This document shows positions 31,634 to 38,782 of a stretch of DNA of 38,782 bases, piece by piece. The position numbers and the translations under genes are program-made. A model generated the notes under the pieces. That model worked only from the letters and a program-made list of their open reading frames with translations, ran no database searches and was not told where the DNA came from. The stretch covers positions 1 to 38,782 of the forward strand of contig JAEUVZ010000053.1 in assembly GCA_016786665.1 (NCBI GenBank), given 5' to 3'. Source of the stretch: Flavipsychrobacter sp. GTDB taxonomy: Bacteria; Bacteroidota; Bacteroidia; Chitinophagales; Chitinophagaceae. Every line of letters starts with the position of its first letter. Within the stretch, counting starts at the first letter, position 1.

Positions 31634-33682
31634 TTATCTTATCAGCGTCACATTCCCCGACTCCTTCACCCGGACACCGCCGGTACAGAAGCCATCAGCA
31701 TCCCATACATACACACCCATAAGAGCGGGCTTGCCATCTATAGTGCCGTCCCACATCTGGTTCGGGTCGGTGGTGTAGAACACCAGCTTACCCCAGCGGT
31801 CGTATATGCGGAAGTACGCCAGCTTCAGGATGTTCTGGTTCAGCAGGCCAAACTTGTTGGTCAGCGGATTGCCGCTTGCCGGCATAAAGGCGTTGGGCAG
31901 GTTCAGGGCTTCGCAGCGAACCCGTACCACTACCGTATCTATGGTGCGGCAGGTTACCGTATCGTTCAGCGGTGTGGAAACCTCCAGGTAATACGTCATA
32001 TCGTTAGGAGGATTCACCGTAGGGTAAGCGATGGTAGAATCGTTCATGTATTGGCCGGGGAACCAGCGGTAGGTGTACGGCTCATCGTAGAGCGTAGTGT
32101 ACGGACCGCCCAGTATAGACGATGCTCCGTCTTTCAGTATGCGGTCGGGACCTGCGTCGGCATTATTCTTCTTCACCGTTACCAGTATGTTGGTATCTAC
32201 AATACATCCATTGGGATAGATGAGGTGTATCTGGTAGTCGGTAGTGAACGACGGGAACGCTTTTACCACGAAGATGGTAGAATCGCTCACCGAGTTGGCC
32301 GGCCTCCAGCGCACGGTATCCGCGGCGGCTGAGAAGGCTTTCAGGGCCAGGATGGTATCGTTCTGGCATATCGCCGTGTCGTTGCTCAGGTCTATATCGG
32401 GTATCCTCAGTACACGTATCTGCTTACAGTCTACCTGCATGGTAGGCAGCCCTTCGTCTACTACATAGTACACGTTGAACAGGCCGGGAGTATCGTAAGC
32501 GTACACCGGAGGTATATAGCTGCTAGAGCTGGAAATAGAAGAATTGGTACACTGCGGGAACAGCACACGCGACAGGCTGAAATCGGTGTTGGTAATAAAG
32601 GCGTACACATCATCCTGTCCCATATCGCGCATAAAGCGGGAAAGGCCGGAAGGGCCGTTCAGGGCGGCAGGCGTCATGCTGGAGCCGATGGTAAAGCCCA
32701 GGTAAGGGCCAAAGGGGCTCGGCATGTTTACCCGCACCAGCTCGTTGGTAGCGCCATTGGTAATAAAAGCCAGCAGGTTATCGCAATCGCGCGTGAGGGA
32801 GATAGAGGTAGGCCCAAACAGTTTAGTATCGGGATTACCAATATTGATGGCCAGCGGCGCGGTGTTATCCAGGCTAGGGCCCAGGTCTACACGGGCCAGT
32901 GTGTTATCCAGTTCGTTGGTTACAAACAGGTACCAGTTGCCATTGTCGTAAATACCGGCCAGGTCGCTCGGCTGGTTGAAGGCGTTGTTGATGTTACCCA
33001 GGTTCTGCGGAATCGGGGTGTACGAAATGTTATCGGAGAAGCTGATGTAGGTGATGGAGTTATCGCCCACGTTCACGCACCATCCTATCCATATGCCGTT
33101 CTGCTTCTGTATGAACAGGCCGGTAGGAATGTTGAAACTATTGAACACGTTGCCCATATTGGCAATGTTCGGCATATCGTTGGTAAGGCTGGAACCAAAG
33201 TCTACACGGGTAAGCGAAGAGCTGGCGGCATCTATACCACCGGTCACAAATACGTGCCAGTTGCTCCGGTCGTTATCATACACTATATGTACCGAGGTAG
33301 GGTTTGGCGGCATCTTGTTATCCAGGGTACCCAAGTTGGTAAAAGTAGGAGTATTGGAAAGGCTATTGCCGTAGTTAAGGCGCACCAGTTCGCCGGTAGC
33401 GTAGTTGGTAGCAAAGCCAAAGTAGTTAGCGCCATCGCGGGTGATGTCTATATCCGACGGGCCCTGGAAGCCAAAGTTGAAACCCAGGTTGCTGCCAATC
33501 GGGTTGGTCAGCAGGTAGCCCGAGCAAAAGCCCCAATAATTGGTAAGCGTAAAGGGAGCGTTGCTGGTGAGCTGGATAGGCTGACGAACACATACAGTAT
33601 CAGGGGCGTTAAAAAGACCCTGGGCAACCGCATTGGTAAATTGAAACACTATAAGTGCTACAAATAGTAGGCATTTTCTCAT
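31634..33682 (-). CDS. beta-propeller T9SS type B (gliding-associated C-terminal) protein
   Basis: This 682-residue secreted protein has a signal peptide (residues 1-20, ending AVAQ). About 60-390 holds six to seven repeats of ~53 residues with P.........D.DN..W..FVTN..(D/N).L.RV(D/N)(F/L)G.SL.N.P...N.GN, a beta-propeller layout. An Ig/PKD-like region (about 390-585; DLSNDTAICQNDTI, DAGPDRILKDG) follows. About 587-682 is the gliding-motility-associated domain (LNLPNAFMPASGNPLTNKF...YDRWGKLVFYT...MWDGTIDGKP), acting as a type B T9SS signal. Ligand and role are unknown. Its promoter overlaps the start region of the divergent S46 peptidase gene. Confidence 0.9.
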   Translation of the reverse strand: MRKCLLFVALIVFQFTNAVAQGLFNAPDTVCVRQPIQLTSNAPFTLTNYWGFCSGYLLTNPIGSNLGFNFGFQGPSDIDITRDGANYFGFATNYATGELVRLNYGNSLSNTPTFTNLGTLDNKMPPNPTSVHIVYDNDRSNWHVFVTGGIDAASSSLTRVDFGSSLTNDMPNIANMGNVFNSFNIPTGLFIQKQNGIWIGWCVNVGDNSITYISFSDNISYTPIPQNLGNINNAFNQPSDLAGIYDNGNWYLFVTNELDNTLARVDLGPSLDNTAPLAINIGNPDTKLFGPTSISLTRDCDNLLAFITNGATNELVRVNMPSPFGPYLGFTIGSSMTPAALNGPSGLSRFMRDMGQDDVYAFITNTDFSLSRVLFPQCTNSSISSSSSYIPPVYAYDTPGLFNVYYVVDEGLPTMQVDCKQIRVLRIPDIDLSNDTAICQNDTILALKAFSAAADTVRWRPANSVSDSTIFVVKAFPSFTTDYQIHLIYPNGCIVDTNILVTVKKNNADAGPDRILKDGASSILGGPYTTLYDEPYTYRWFPGQYMNDSTIAYPTVNPPNDMTYYLEVSTPLNDTVTCRTIDTVVVRVRCEALNLPNAFMPASGNPLTNKFGLLNQNILKLAYFRIYDRWGKLVFYTTDPNQMWDGTIDGKPALMGVYVWDADGFCTGGVRVKESGNVTLIR

Positions 33683-33772
33683 ATACGGAAAGGCAGTTTC
33701 ACTTTATTTGGGCTAAATATAACTATTCGACTAAAATTTTTCTAGTAAAAGAGTATTTTTATTTCTCCTAAA

Positions 33773-33780
33773 CAAAGATA
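33773..33780 (-). promoter_or_regulatory. -7 box of the type B cargo gene
   Basis: TATCTTTG on the minus strand matches TAnnTTTG exactly. It predicts a start near 33766 and an ~84-nt leader before the ATG at 33682. The upstream promoter part would reach into the first codons of the divergent S46 peptidase gene, so expression of the two genes may interfere. Confidence 0.45.
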
Positions 33781-33785
33781 CAACT

Positions 33786-35954
33786 ATGTACCGCAATCAT
33801 CGAGCCAAATATTTATTATTAAAGGCTGCGTGCAGTTTATTAACTGTGGGTGTAATATATACCGCCTCCGCGCGCGAAGGCATGTGGCTTCCGCCCAACC
33901 TGAAGCTCCGGGCCGACGACCTGAAAAACGCCGGGCTGCGCATACCGGTAGAAAAAATTTATAATACCAATGGTACCGGGCTCAACAATGCCGTGGTACT
34001 CTTTGGCAAGGGATGCACCGGCGAGATCATCTCCCCCAAAGGGCTGGTGCTCACCAACCACCACTGCGGCTACGGTACCGTACAGGGGCTGAGCAGTGTG
34101 CAGAACGACTACTTTGCCAAGGGTTTCTTCGCGGCCTCTATGTCGGGCGAAATACCCTGCCCCGGCCTTACCGTTACCTTCATCCGCCGCATGGAAAACG
34201 TGACCGATAAAATACTGCACGGCATAGCGGAAGGCATACCCGAAAGCCGCCGCGACAGCCTGGTAGAAAGCCGCATACGCACCTGGGAAAAAGCCTACAA
34301 ACACACTACCGGCTACGATGCCAGCATAAAGCCCTACTACAGCGGCAACCAGTTCTGGATGTCGCTGAGCGAAACCTACCGCGATGTGCGCCTGGTGGGC
34401 TTCCCGCCCAATGGCATCGGCTCCTTTGGCGGCGATACCGACAACTGGATGTGGCCCCGCCATACCGGCGACTTCTCCCTGTTCCGCGTGTATGCAGGCA
34501 GCAACAACAAGCCCGCCGACTACGCCAAAGGCAACCGTCCCTACCAGGCAAAGCAATTCTTCAGCCTGAACGTGGGCGGCTACAAAGAGGGCGACTTCAC
34601 CATGGTGTACGGCTTCCCCGGCACCACCCAGCAATACCTCAGCGGCGCGCAGGTGCGCCAGGTAGAAAACGTGCTCAACCCCCTGCGCGTAACCGTGCGC
34701 ACCAAAAAACTGGCGATACTCGACCGCAATATGAGCCAGTCGCGCGATGTGTTCATCAAGTACACCAGCAAGCGCGCGGGAGTAGCCAACGCCTGGAAGA
34801 AGTGGCAGGGCGAAATGAAAGGCGTGAAAGAGCACAACGTAACCGGCACCAAACGCGAGTATGAGTCGGAGTTCTCCCGCTGGGCGGCCCGCAGTGCCGG
34901 CACGGGGGGCAATACCCTTACAGAGGTGCAGATAGCCATCAACGCATCCGAAGAGCTGGCCAAGGCCGATGAATATATAAAGGAAGCGGTATGGGGAATA
35001 GAACTGGTGCAGCAGGGCGCCGTGCTGGAAAAAATGCGCAAAGCTTTCCAGTCGGCAAAAACCAATAACGCCCTGCGCGACTCCCTGCAGAAAATAGTGG
35101 CGCAAACCGCCGGCTTCTACAAAAACTACGACGCGCACACCGACAAAGAAATGTTTGCCGGCATGATGCAGCTATATATGGACAACACCCCCCTGTACGT
35201 GCCCGCTTACTACCGCGACATGAAACGCATGCACGGAAACAGCTACAGCCGCTGGGCCGATGCCGCCTTCAGCCAGACGCTGGTTAGCGACCCCGAAAAA
35301 CTGAAGCTCTTCGCCAGCCGGGCGGAACTAAAAGACGAAGGACGCATCCTCTCCGACCCCGCCTGGCAACTGTACAGCTATATGACGGAGTACCGCAAAA
35401 CCGACATATCGCCCAAACTGGCCCGCTACAACAACGACATAAAGCGCCTCAACCGCCAGTATATGGCAGCACTGATGCAGAAGGAAGGGCCCGACAACTT
35501 TTACCCCGATGCCAACCTGACCCTGCGCCTGGCCTATGGAAAGGTGCGCGGCCTGGACCCCGATGGCCCGGAAGGATACTCGTACCAGACCGACCTGGAA
35601 GGCGTGATGCGCAAAAACAACCCCAACGTAGAAGAATTCCGCGTGCCGGAATACCTGCAGAAACTGCACGCTAAAAAAGACTATGGCCGCTGGGCCGTGA
35701 ACGGAACCGTGCCGGTAGCCTTTATAGCCGACAACCACACCTCCGGCGGAAACTCCGGCAGCCCAGTGCTCAACGCCAAAGGAGAACTGATAGGCACCAA
35801 CTTCGACCGGGTGTGGGAAGGCACGATGAGCGACATAGATTTTAATCCCAAAGTGTGCCGCAACATTTCGCTCGATATCCGGTACACGCTCTTTACCATC
35901 GAGAAATTCGGCAATGCCAAATGGCTGCTGAACGAGATGAGAATAGTGAAATAA
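33786..35954 (+). CDS. S46 family dipeptidyl peptidase, DPP11-like
   Basis: This is a 722-residue exported serine peptidase that removes dipeptides from peptide N-termini. A signal peptide (about residues 1-29) precedes GMWLPP, the typical S46 mature start. The catalytic His lies in VLTNHHCGYG (His92/93). The catalytic Ser is Ser657 in TSGGNSGSPVLN. The acid lies in the GGDTDNWMWPRHTGDF block region. Eighteen residues after the Ser is Arg675 (GTNFDRVWEG). From memory, in P. gingivalis the equivalent residue 673 is Arg in the Asp/Glu-specific DPP11 and Gly in DPP7, so acidic P1 preference is inferred. No T9SS tail is present; it is probably periplasmic. It is followed by its own strong terminator. 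Confidence 0.93.
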   Translation: MYRNHRAKYLLLKAACSLLTVGVIYTASAREGMWLPPNLKLRADDLKNAGLRIPVEKIYNTNGTGLNNAVVLFGKGCTGEIISPKGLVLTNHHCGYGTVQGLSSVQNDYFAKGFFAASMSGEIPCPGLTVTFIRRMENVTDKILHGIAEGIPESRRDSLVESRIRTWEKAYKHTTGYDASIKPYYSGNQFWMSLSETYRDVRLVGFPPNGIGSFGGDTDNWMWPRHTGDFSLFRVYAGSNNKPADYAKGNRPYQAKQFFSLNVGGYKEGDFTMVYGFPGTTQQYLSGAQVRQVENVLNPLRVTVRTKKLAILDRNMSQSRDVFIKYTSKRAGVANAWKKWQGEMKGVKEHNVTGTKREYESEFSRWAARSAGTGGNTLTEVQIAINASEELAKADEYIKEAVWGIELVQQGAVLEKMRKAFQSAKTNNALRDSLQKIVAQTAGFYKNYDAHTDKEMFAGMMQLYMDNTPLYVPAYYRDMKRMHGNSYSRWADAAFSQTLVSDPEKLKLFASRAELKDEGRILSDPAWQLYSYMTEYRKTDISPKLARYNNDIKRLNRQYMAALMQKEGPDNFYPDANLTLRLAYGKVRGLDPDGPEGYSYQTDLEGVMRKNNPNVEEFRVPEYLQKLHAKKDYGRWAVNGTVPVAFIADNHTSGGNSGSPVLNAKGELIGTNFDRVWEGTMSDIDFNPKVCRNISLDIRYTLFTIEKFGNAKWLLNEMRIVK

Positions 35955-35991
35955 TACAACTCACCAGCGCTCCCTAAACGGGCGCATTAAT

Positions 35992-36028
35992 AAAAAGCGG
36001 GAGTACGTGGTTCGTACTCCCGCTTTTT
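35992..36028 (+). terminator. bidirectional terminator after the S46 peptidase
   Basis: A 16-bp perfect stem pairs 35992-36007 with 36013-36028 (AAAAAGCGGGAGTACG with its complement, loop TGGTT). A/T runs on both outer ends allow termination from both sides: the S46 gene on the plus strand and the HNH gene on the minus strand. Confidence 0.9.
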
Positions 36029-36117
36029 ATTGTGTATGGCAGTCGGAAGGTTCTGAGAGAAGCCGAAGGCTTTCTCAACAGCCGGGGTGGTAAAACACCC
36101 AACACAAGCAAAGCACA

Positions 36118-36663
36118 CTACACATTCACCCGCTCAAACCTACTCCTATGCTTAGCCAAATTTTCCTGCGATGGATAATACCGCCGCTCCCGGGGCAGCA
36201 GCACCTGTTTCCCCGCAAACTGCCTGATGGAATAGCTATCAGTACCCTCCGCAAAATGCGGCGACACCACCACCCGGTAGCTCTCATCTATCGTCACCAG
36301 GTGGCGATCAAACGCACGGTGCAAATTCGGGCATAACGATAGCCCATTCGACACCGTATCATCATGCGACTCCGAGAAAGGAACAATATGACAGGCATCT
36401 ATCAATTGCGTATTCCCCGCAATAATCTGCATACCCGATATGCAGCAGGTATTATTATGGATACGCGGAATCAGTTTTTTGAACACCCCACCCCGCACAA
36501 AGATCTCCTCCTCATCAGCGTACGCTATTTCCGCCCGATACTGGATGGAAGGCTCATGCAATAGCTTCTGCTCTATAGCATCAAACAAATTCAGCGCGAC
36601 CGGAAGCACTGCCTTATTCGCATAGGGGAATGCCCGAAACGCAGAAATTAAATTAATACATGA
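36118..36663 (-). pseudogene. 5'-truncated HNH endonuclease
   Basis: The open frame encodes the C-terminal HNH nuclease part of a Bacteroidota putative restriction endonuclease family. FVRGGVFKKLIPRIHNNTCCISGM is followed by the HNH block IDACHIVPFSESHDDTVSNGLSLCPNLHRAFDRHL and a conserved tail with QLPxxxxYYPSQENL. From memory, full-length homologues are ~290-310 residues with an ~130-residue N-terminal domain. Here the only start candidate is GTG at 36609 (163 residues). The frame stays open 18 codons further, to a stop at 36664-36666, with plausible protein (INLISAFRAFPYANKA) but no ATG. The nuclease domain is intact, so a short active protein from GTG cannot be excluded. Loss of the 5' part by deletion is more likely. 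Confidence 0.65.
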
Positions 36664-36702
36664 TTACTATATGAGACGTAAGGGTATACCCGATATTACA
36701 GC

Positions 36703-36726
36703 TTTCTGGATTTTACTTTAAGGATT
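36703..36726 (+). repeat. dispersed AAGGATT-type repeat, copy 2
   Basis: TTTCTGGATTTT, then ACT, then TTAAGGATT. This matches 14850-14869 apart from the 3-nt insertion. It lies just upstream of the broken 5' end of the HNH gene, so it could mark the deletion junction. With two copies in the window, the repeat status is tentative. Confidence 0.35.
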
Positions 36727-36754
36727 ATGTCAATGTGTTGATAACAGGGAGAAT

Positions 36755-36782
36755 AAAAAAGGTTGTCCTTTGGACAACCTTT
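36755..36782 (-). terminator. terminator of the initiator tRNA gene
   Basis: On the minus strand 36782-36772 pairs with 36768-36758 (AAAGGTTGTCC with GGACAACCTTT, 3-nt loop), followed by six T. It starts 2 nt after the tRNA 3' end. Confidence 0.9.
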
Positions 36783-36783
36783 G

Positions 36784-36855
<72 letters not shown>

Positions 36856-36963
36856 CTATGAGGTGCAAAGGTGAACTTTAATTTTTACAAAACAGAATCC
36901 AGGTCGGATATTACTAAATATTATTTCATTTTGTCTATAACTGAATTTTTCCAAAGAGTTCAG

Positions 36964-36972
36964 TTATCCACA
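36964..36972 (+). promoter_or_regulatory. perfect DnaA box
   Basis: TTATCCACA matches the strongest DnaA-box consensus exactly. It lies between the tRNA-fMet gene and the methyltransferase gene, in AT-rich DNA. A related sequence with one mismatch, TGTTGATAA (reverse of TTATCAACA), lies at 36736-36744. See also the two boxes at the right end of the window. Confidence 0.45.
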
Positions 36973-37056
36973 ATTTCACATTGCTTATACACCTGTAGAT
37001 TACTTTTATTGGTAAAACTATATTAGTAAACATAATTTCGATTGGAGAAACATAAC

Positions 37057-37893
37057 GTGACAAAGAAAAACAAACTAGTCGCACCATTTTTAAAATGGGT
37101 TGGAGGCAAAAGGCAATTGATGTCTTCTATAAATGAACAATTGCCCAAAAAATACTCAGTCTATTATGAGCCGTTTGTTGGTGGAGGAGCAGTTTTATTT
37201 CATTTACAGCCTACTAAAGCCATTATTAATGATTCCAACAGTGAACTTACAAATGTATACCGCATAATCAAAGATGATGTTGAGAACTTAATTGATTCCT
37301 TAAAAATTCATAAAAACGATGCGGAATATTTTTATCAGATTAGATCTTTGGACAGGAAAGGGGAATTTCATTTACTCTCTGACGTAGAAAGAGCTTCAAG
37401 AATTATTTTCTTAAATAAAACCTGTTACAACGGTCTATACCGGGTGAATAATTCAGGCGAGTTTAATGCACCATTTGGAAAATACAAGAATCCCAATATA
37501 GTCAATGAGACGACTTTACGAGCCGTAAGCAAATACCTAAACACAAATGATGTAAAGATTTTCACAGGAGATTATGAAGCTGCTTTAAAAAACATTGACA
37601 AGAATGCGTTTGTTTATTTCGACCCTCCATATCATCCTGCATCTGAAACGTCAAATTTCACAGGATATGTTAAAGGTGGTTTTGATATCTATGATCAAAC
37701 GCGGCTGCGTAATATTTGTAATGAGTTAAATCAAAGGGGGATAAAGTTCCTTCTATCTAATTCAGCTACTGATTTTATCAAGGATTTATATTCAGAATAT
37801 AATATTAATGTTGTAAAAGCAACACGGTCGATTAATTCCGATGGAGAAAAAAGGGGGGAAGTTGATGAAGTGCTAATAAAAAATTATGAGTGA
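37057..37893 (+). CDS. Dam-family DNA adenine-N6 methyltransferase (type II R-M)
   Basis: This 278-residue SAM-dependent methyltransferase (283 if started at TTG 37042) is the modification subunit of the R-M pair. The D12-class order is visible: the SAM motif FLKWVGGKRQL, YYEPFVGGGAVLF, the recognition segment FLNKTCYNGLYRVN, and the catalytic DPPY (VYFDPPYHP). The DPPY-following SETSNFTGYVKGGF and ATRSINSDGEKRGEVDEVL segments resemble the DpnM/M.DpnIIA group, so GATC or a related site is a guess. There is no ATG: in-frame DNA is closed by a stop at 37033-37035. GTG at 37057 has GGAG nine nt upstream and is preferred. GC is clearly lower than the chromosome. It overlaps the next gene by 8 nt. 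Confidence 0.92.
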   Translation: MTKKNKLVAPFLKWVGGKRQLMSSINEQLPKKYSVYYEPFVGGGAVLFHLQPTKAIINDSNSELTNVYRIIKDDVENLIDSLKIHKNDAEYFYQIRSLDRKGEFHLLSDVERASRIIFLNKTCYNGLYRVNNSGEFNAPFGKYKNPNIVNETTLRAVSKYLNTNDVKIFTGDYEAALKNIDKNAFVYFDPPYHPASETSNFTGYVKGGFDIYDQTRLRNICNELNQRGIKFLLSNSATDFIKDLYSEYNINVVKATRSINSDGEKRGEVDEVLIKNYE

Positions 37894-38647
37894 TTCAAAA
37901 AACAATACTGCCTGGGAACAACTATTTGCAAAACACAACATAGTCGAAAATGTTTTATCAAAAGGTCACTACATTATTAGCTCAAGCGACATAAATAAAT
38001 TTAGAGAGGCTCGTTTAATGACTAAATTCGATCACGAATCTCAGCTACCCAGACTTTTTTCAAAAAACAACCTATCAATATTGCCAATCTCTAGGGGGAG
38101 CTATATCATTTCCACATTTGAAGCATTTAAACAATTCGACAGCGAAGAGATACCCGTCACAAAAATTGACTTTCCTTACTTTTTAGAAAGTTTAAACTAT
38201 AAAGAAATCAATAGTGAAGCTACTGCTATTAATTGTGCTTTTGTTTCAGGAATGTTAGCTGACTTCATAAGTGATATAGATTTAAATCCTACAGTTTCTG
38301 GACGAATGAGTTCTCAATCCTTTAAATTCAACATTAATTGTTCCAACACCATATTAAATATTTCAGTTGAAAATTCACAAATTGAAATAGATGGAGGTTA
38401 TGAAAGTACGCATGCTCTAAACCTAATTGAAGCAAAAAATTACATCTCTAAAGATTTCCTTATTAGGCAGCTGTATTATCCCTTTCGACTTTGGTCATCA
38501 AGAATTACGAAAAAAATTAGAAACATATTTCTAACCTACACAAACGGAATATTCCATTTTCGAGAATACAAATTTACTGACGTCAACCATTATAATTCAC
38601 TGAGACTTGTCAATCAAAAAAAGTACATCTTTAAAGAAGCACTGTAA
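37886..38647 (+). CDS. type II restriction endonuclease, PD-(D/E)xK fold (predicted)
   Basis: This 253-residue protein is the restriction partner of the overlapping methyltransferase gene (ATGAGTGA overlap, so translation is coupled). The active-site candidate is Asp169 in IEIDGGYE with Glu182 and Lys184 in LIEAKN, the spacing of a PD-(D/E)xK nuclease. The N-terminal part (ISSSDINKFREARLMTKFDH, LPRLFSKNNLSILPISRGSYIIS) and SGRMSSQSFKF resemble, from memory, uncharacterised type II enzymes paired with Dam-type methyltransferases. I recall longer homologues (~370 residues or more) with an extra C-terminal helical domain, so this copy may lack that part. Function is inferred from family memory and gene order; cleavage specificity is unknown. 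AT-rich like its partner. Confidence 0.8.
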   Translation: MSDSKNNTAWEQLFAKHNIVENVLSKGHYIISSSDINKFREARLMTKFDHESQLPRLFSKNNLSILPISRGSYIISTFEAFKQFDSEEIPVTKIDFPYFLESLNYKEINSEATAINCAFVSGMLADFISDIDLNPTVSGRMSSQSFKFNINCSNTILNISVENSQIEIDGGYESTHALNLIEAKNYISKDFLIRQLYYPFRLWSSRITKKIRNIFLTYTNGIFHFREYKFTDVNHYNSLRLVNQKKYIFKEAL

Positions 38648-38717
38648 GCTTCCCTTTAATTCGTAGTATTTAAAATTAGAGTTTTTGATTGGTTTTGATC
38701 TTTCGGTTTTTCAAATT

Positions 38718-38780
38718 CTTTATCCACAATCGCCTTCGTTTGCAAGCTTTGTGGCTTGCCACTCGTCGATGTGGATAAAG
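38718..38780. repeat. nested inverted repeat carrying two perfect DnaA boxes
   Basis: Two perfect DnaA boxes in opposite orientation, TTATCCACA (38720-38728) and TGTGGATAA (38770-38778), form the ends of a 63-bp inverted repeat. The outer arms CTTTATCCACAATCG and CGATGTGGATAAAG match apart from one extra A. Inside lies a second hairpin, GCAAGC (38742-38747) and GCTTGC (38754-38759). The gene-free DNA from 38648 to the window end is AT-rich and otherwise empty. It could be part of a replication origin, a DnaA-titration site or the end of a mobile element. The window stops here, so the structure may continue. Confidence 0.5.
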
Positions 38781-38782
38781 CT

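Overview
The window reads as a chromosomal piece of a Bacteroidota bacterium, most likely from the Chitinophagales or a related order. Evidence for this: four large secreted proteins end in Bor/type IX secretion (T9SS) sorting domains (two type A, two type B/gliding-motility-associated), one carries SprB-type repeats, there is an S46 dipeptidyl peptidase, and several genes are preceded by the Bacteroidota -7 box TAnnTTTG rather than a sigma70 -10. Assignment below phylum level is inference.

Layout. 125-3613 (-) is a very large predicted outer-membrane barrel. 3792-5006 (+) holds a DUF1398 protein and an unrecognised conserved protein. 5135-7924 (+) is an SBBP beta-propeller T9SS cargo. 7963-10839 (-) is uvrA. 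10929-12563 (+) holds a small secreted protein and an acyltransferase-3 membrane protein. 12761-14788 (+) is a beta-rich T9SS adhesin-like protein. 14966-18381 mixes a GNAT acetyltransferase, a tiny ORF, an M14 carboxypeptidase, a pterin carbinolamine dehydratase and a SET-domain protein. 18462-24692 holds an exported protein, an 11-repeat SprB-like giant protein and a repeat protein of unknown function. 24726-25098 is an unusual intergenic region. 25126-27717 is infC and thrS. 27839-29838 holds a lipoprotein and an orphan sensor kinase. 29893-31107 is an AhpC/AhpD peroxide-defence pair. 31310-35954 holds a YciI-like protein, a second type-B T9SS cargo and an S46 peptidase. 36118-36609 is a 5'-truncated HNH nuclease, followed by an initiator tRNA. 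The last 1.8 kb is a conspicuously AT-rich restriction-modification pair.

How the genes work together. Most of the window is envelope and secretion biology (four T9SS cargos, a large barrel, a lipoprotein, and two peptidases that could process peptides outside the cytoplasm) mixed with housekeeping genes (uvrA, thrS-infC, tRNA-fMet). AhpC and AhpD form a mycobacterial-style peroxiredoxin/adaptor pair, separated by a terminator and preceded by a repeated CCCTAT/ATAGGG motif. The restriction-modification pair overlaps by 8 nt, uses a non-ATG methyltransferase start, and looks horizontally acquired.

The least explained sequence is 24726-25098, directly after infC, where rpmI-rplT would normally follow. 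It holds two identical 59-bp units, each ending in a terminator on the minus strand. One unit begins where a well-formed promoter predicts the transcription start. The other sits behind a -7 box whose missing -33 element is replaced by a perfect CRP-type palindrome at about -40. I interpret this as a tandem pair of small-RNA genes under different control. A second unexplained structure is a nested inverted repeat built from two perfect DnaA boxes at the right end of the window.
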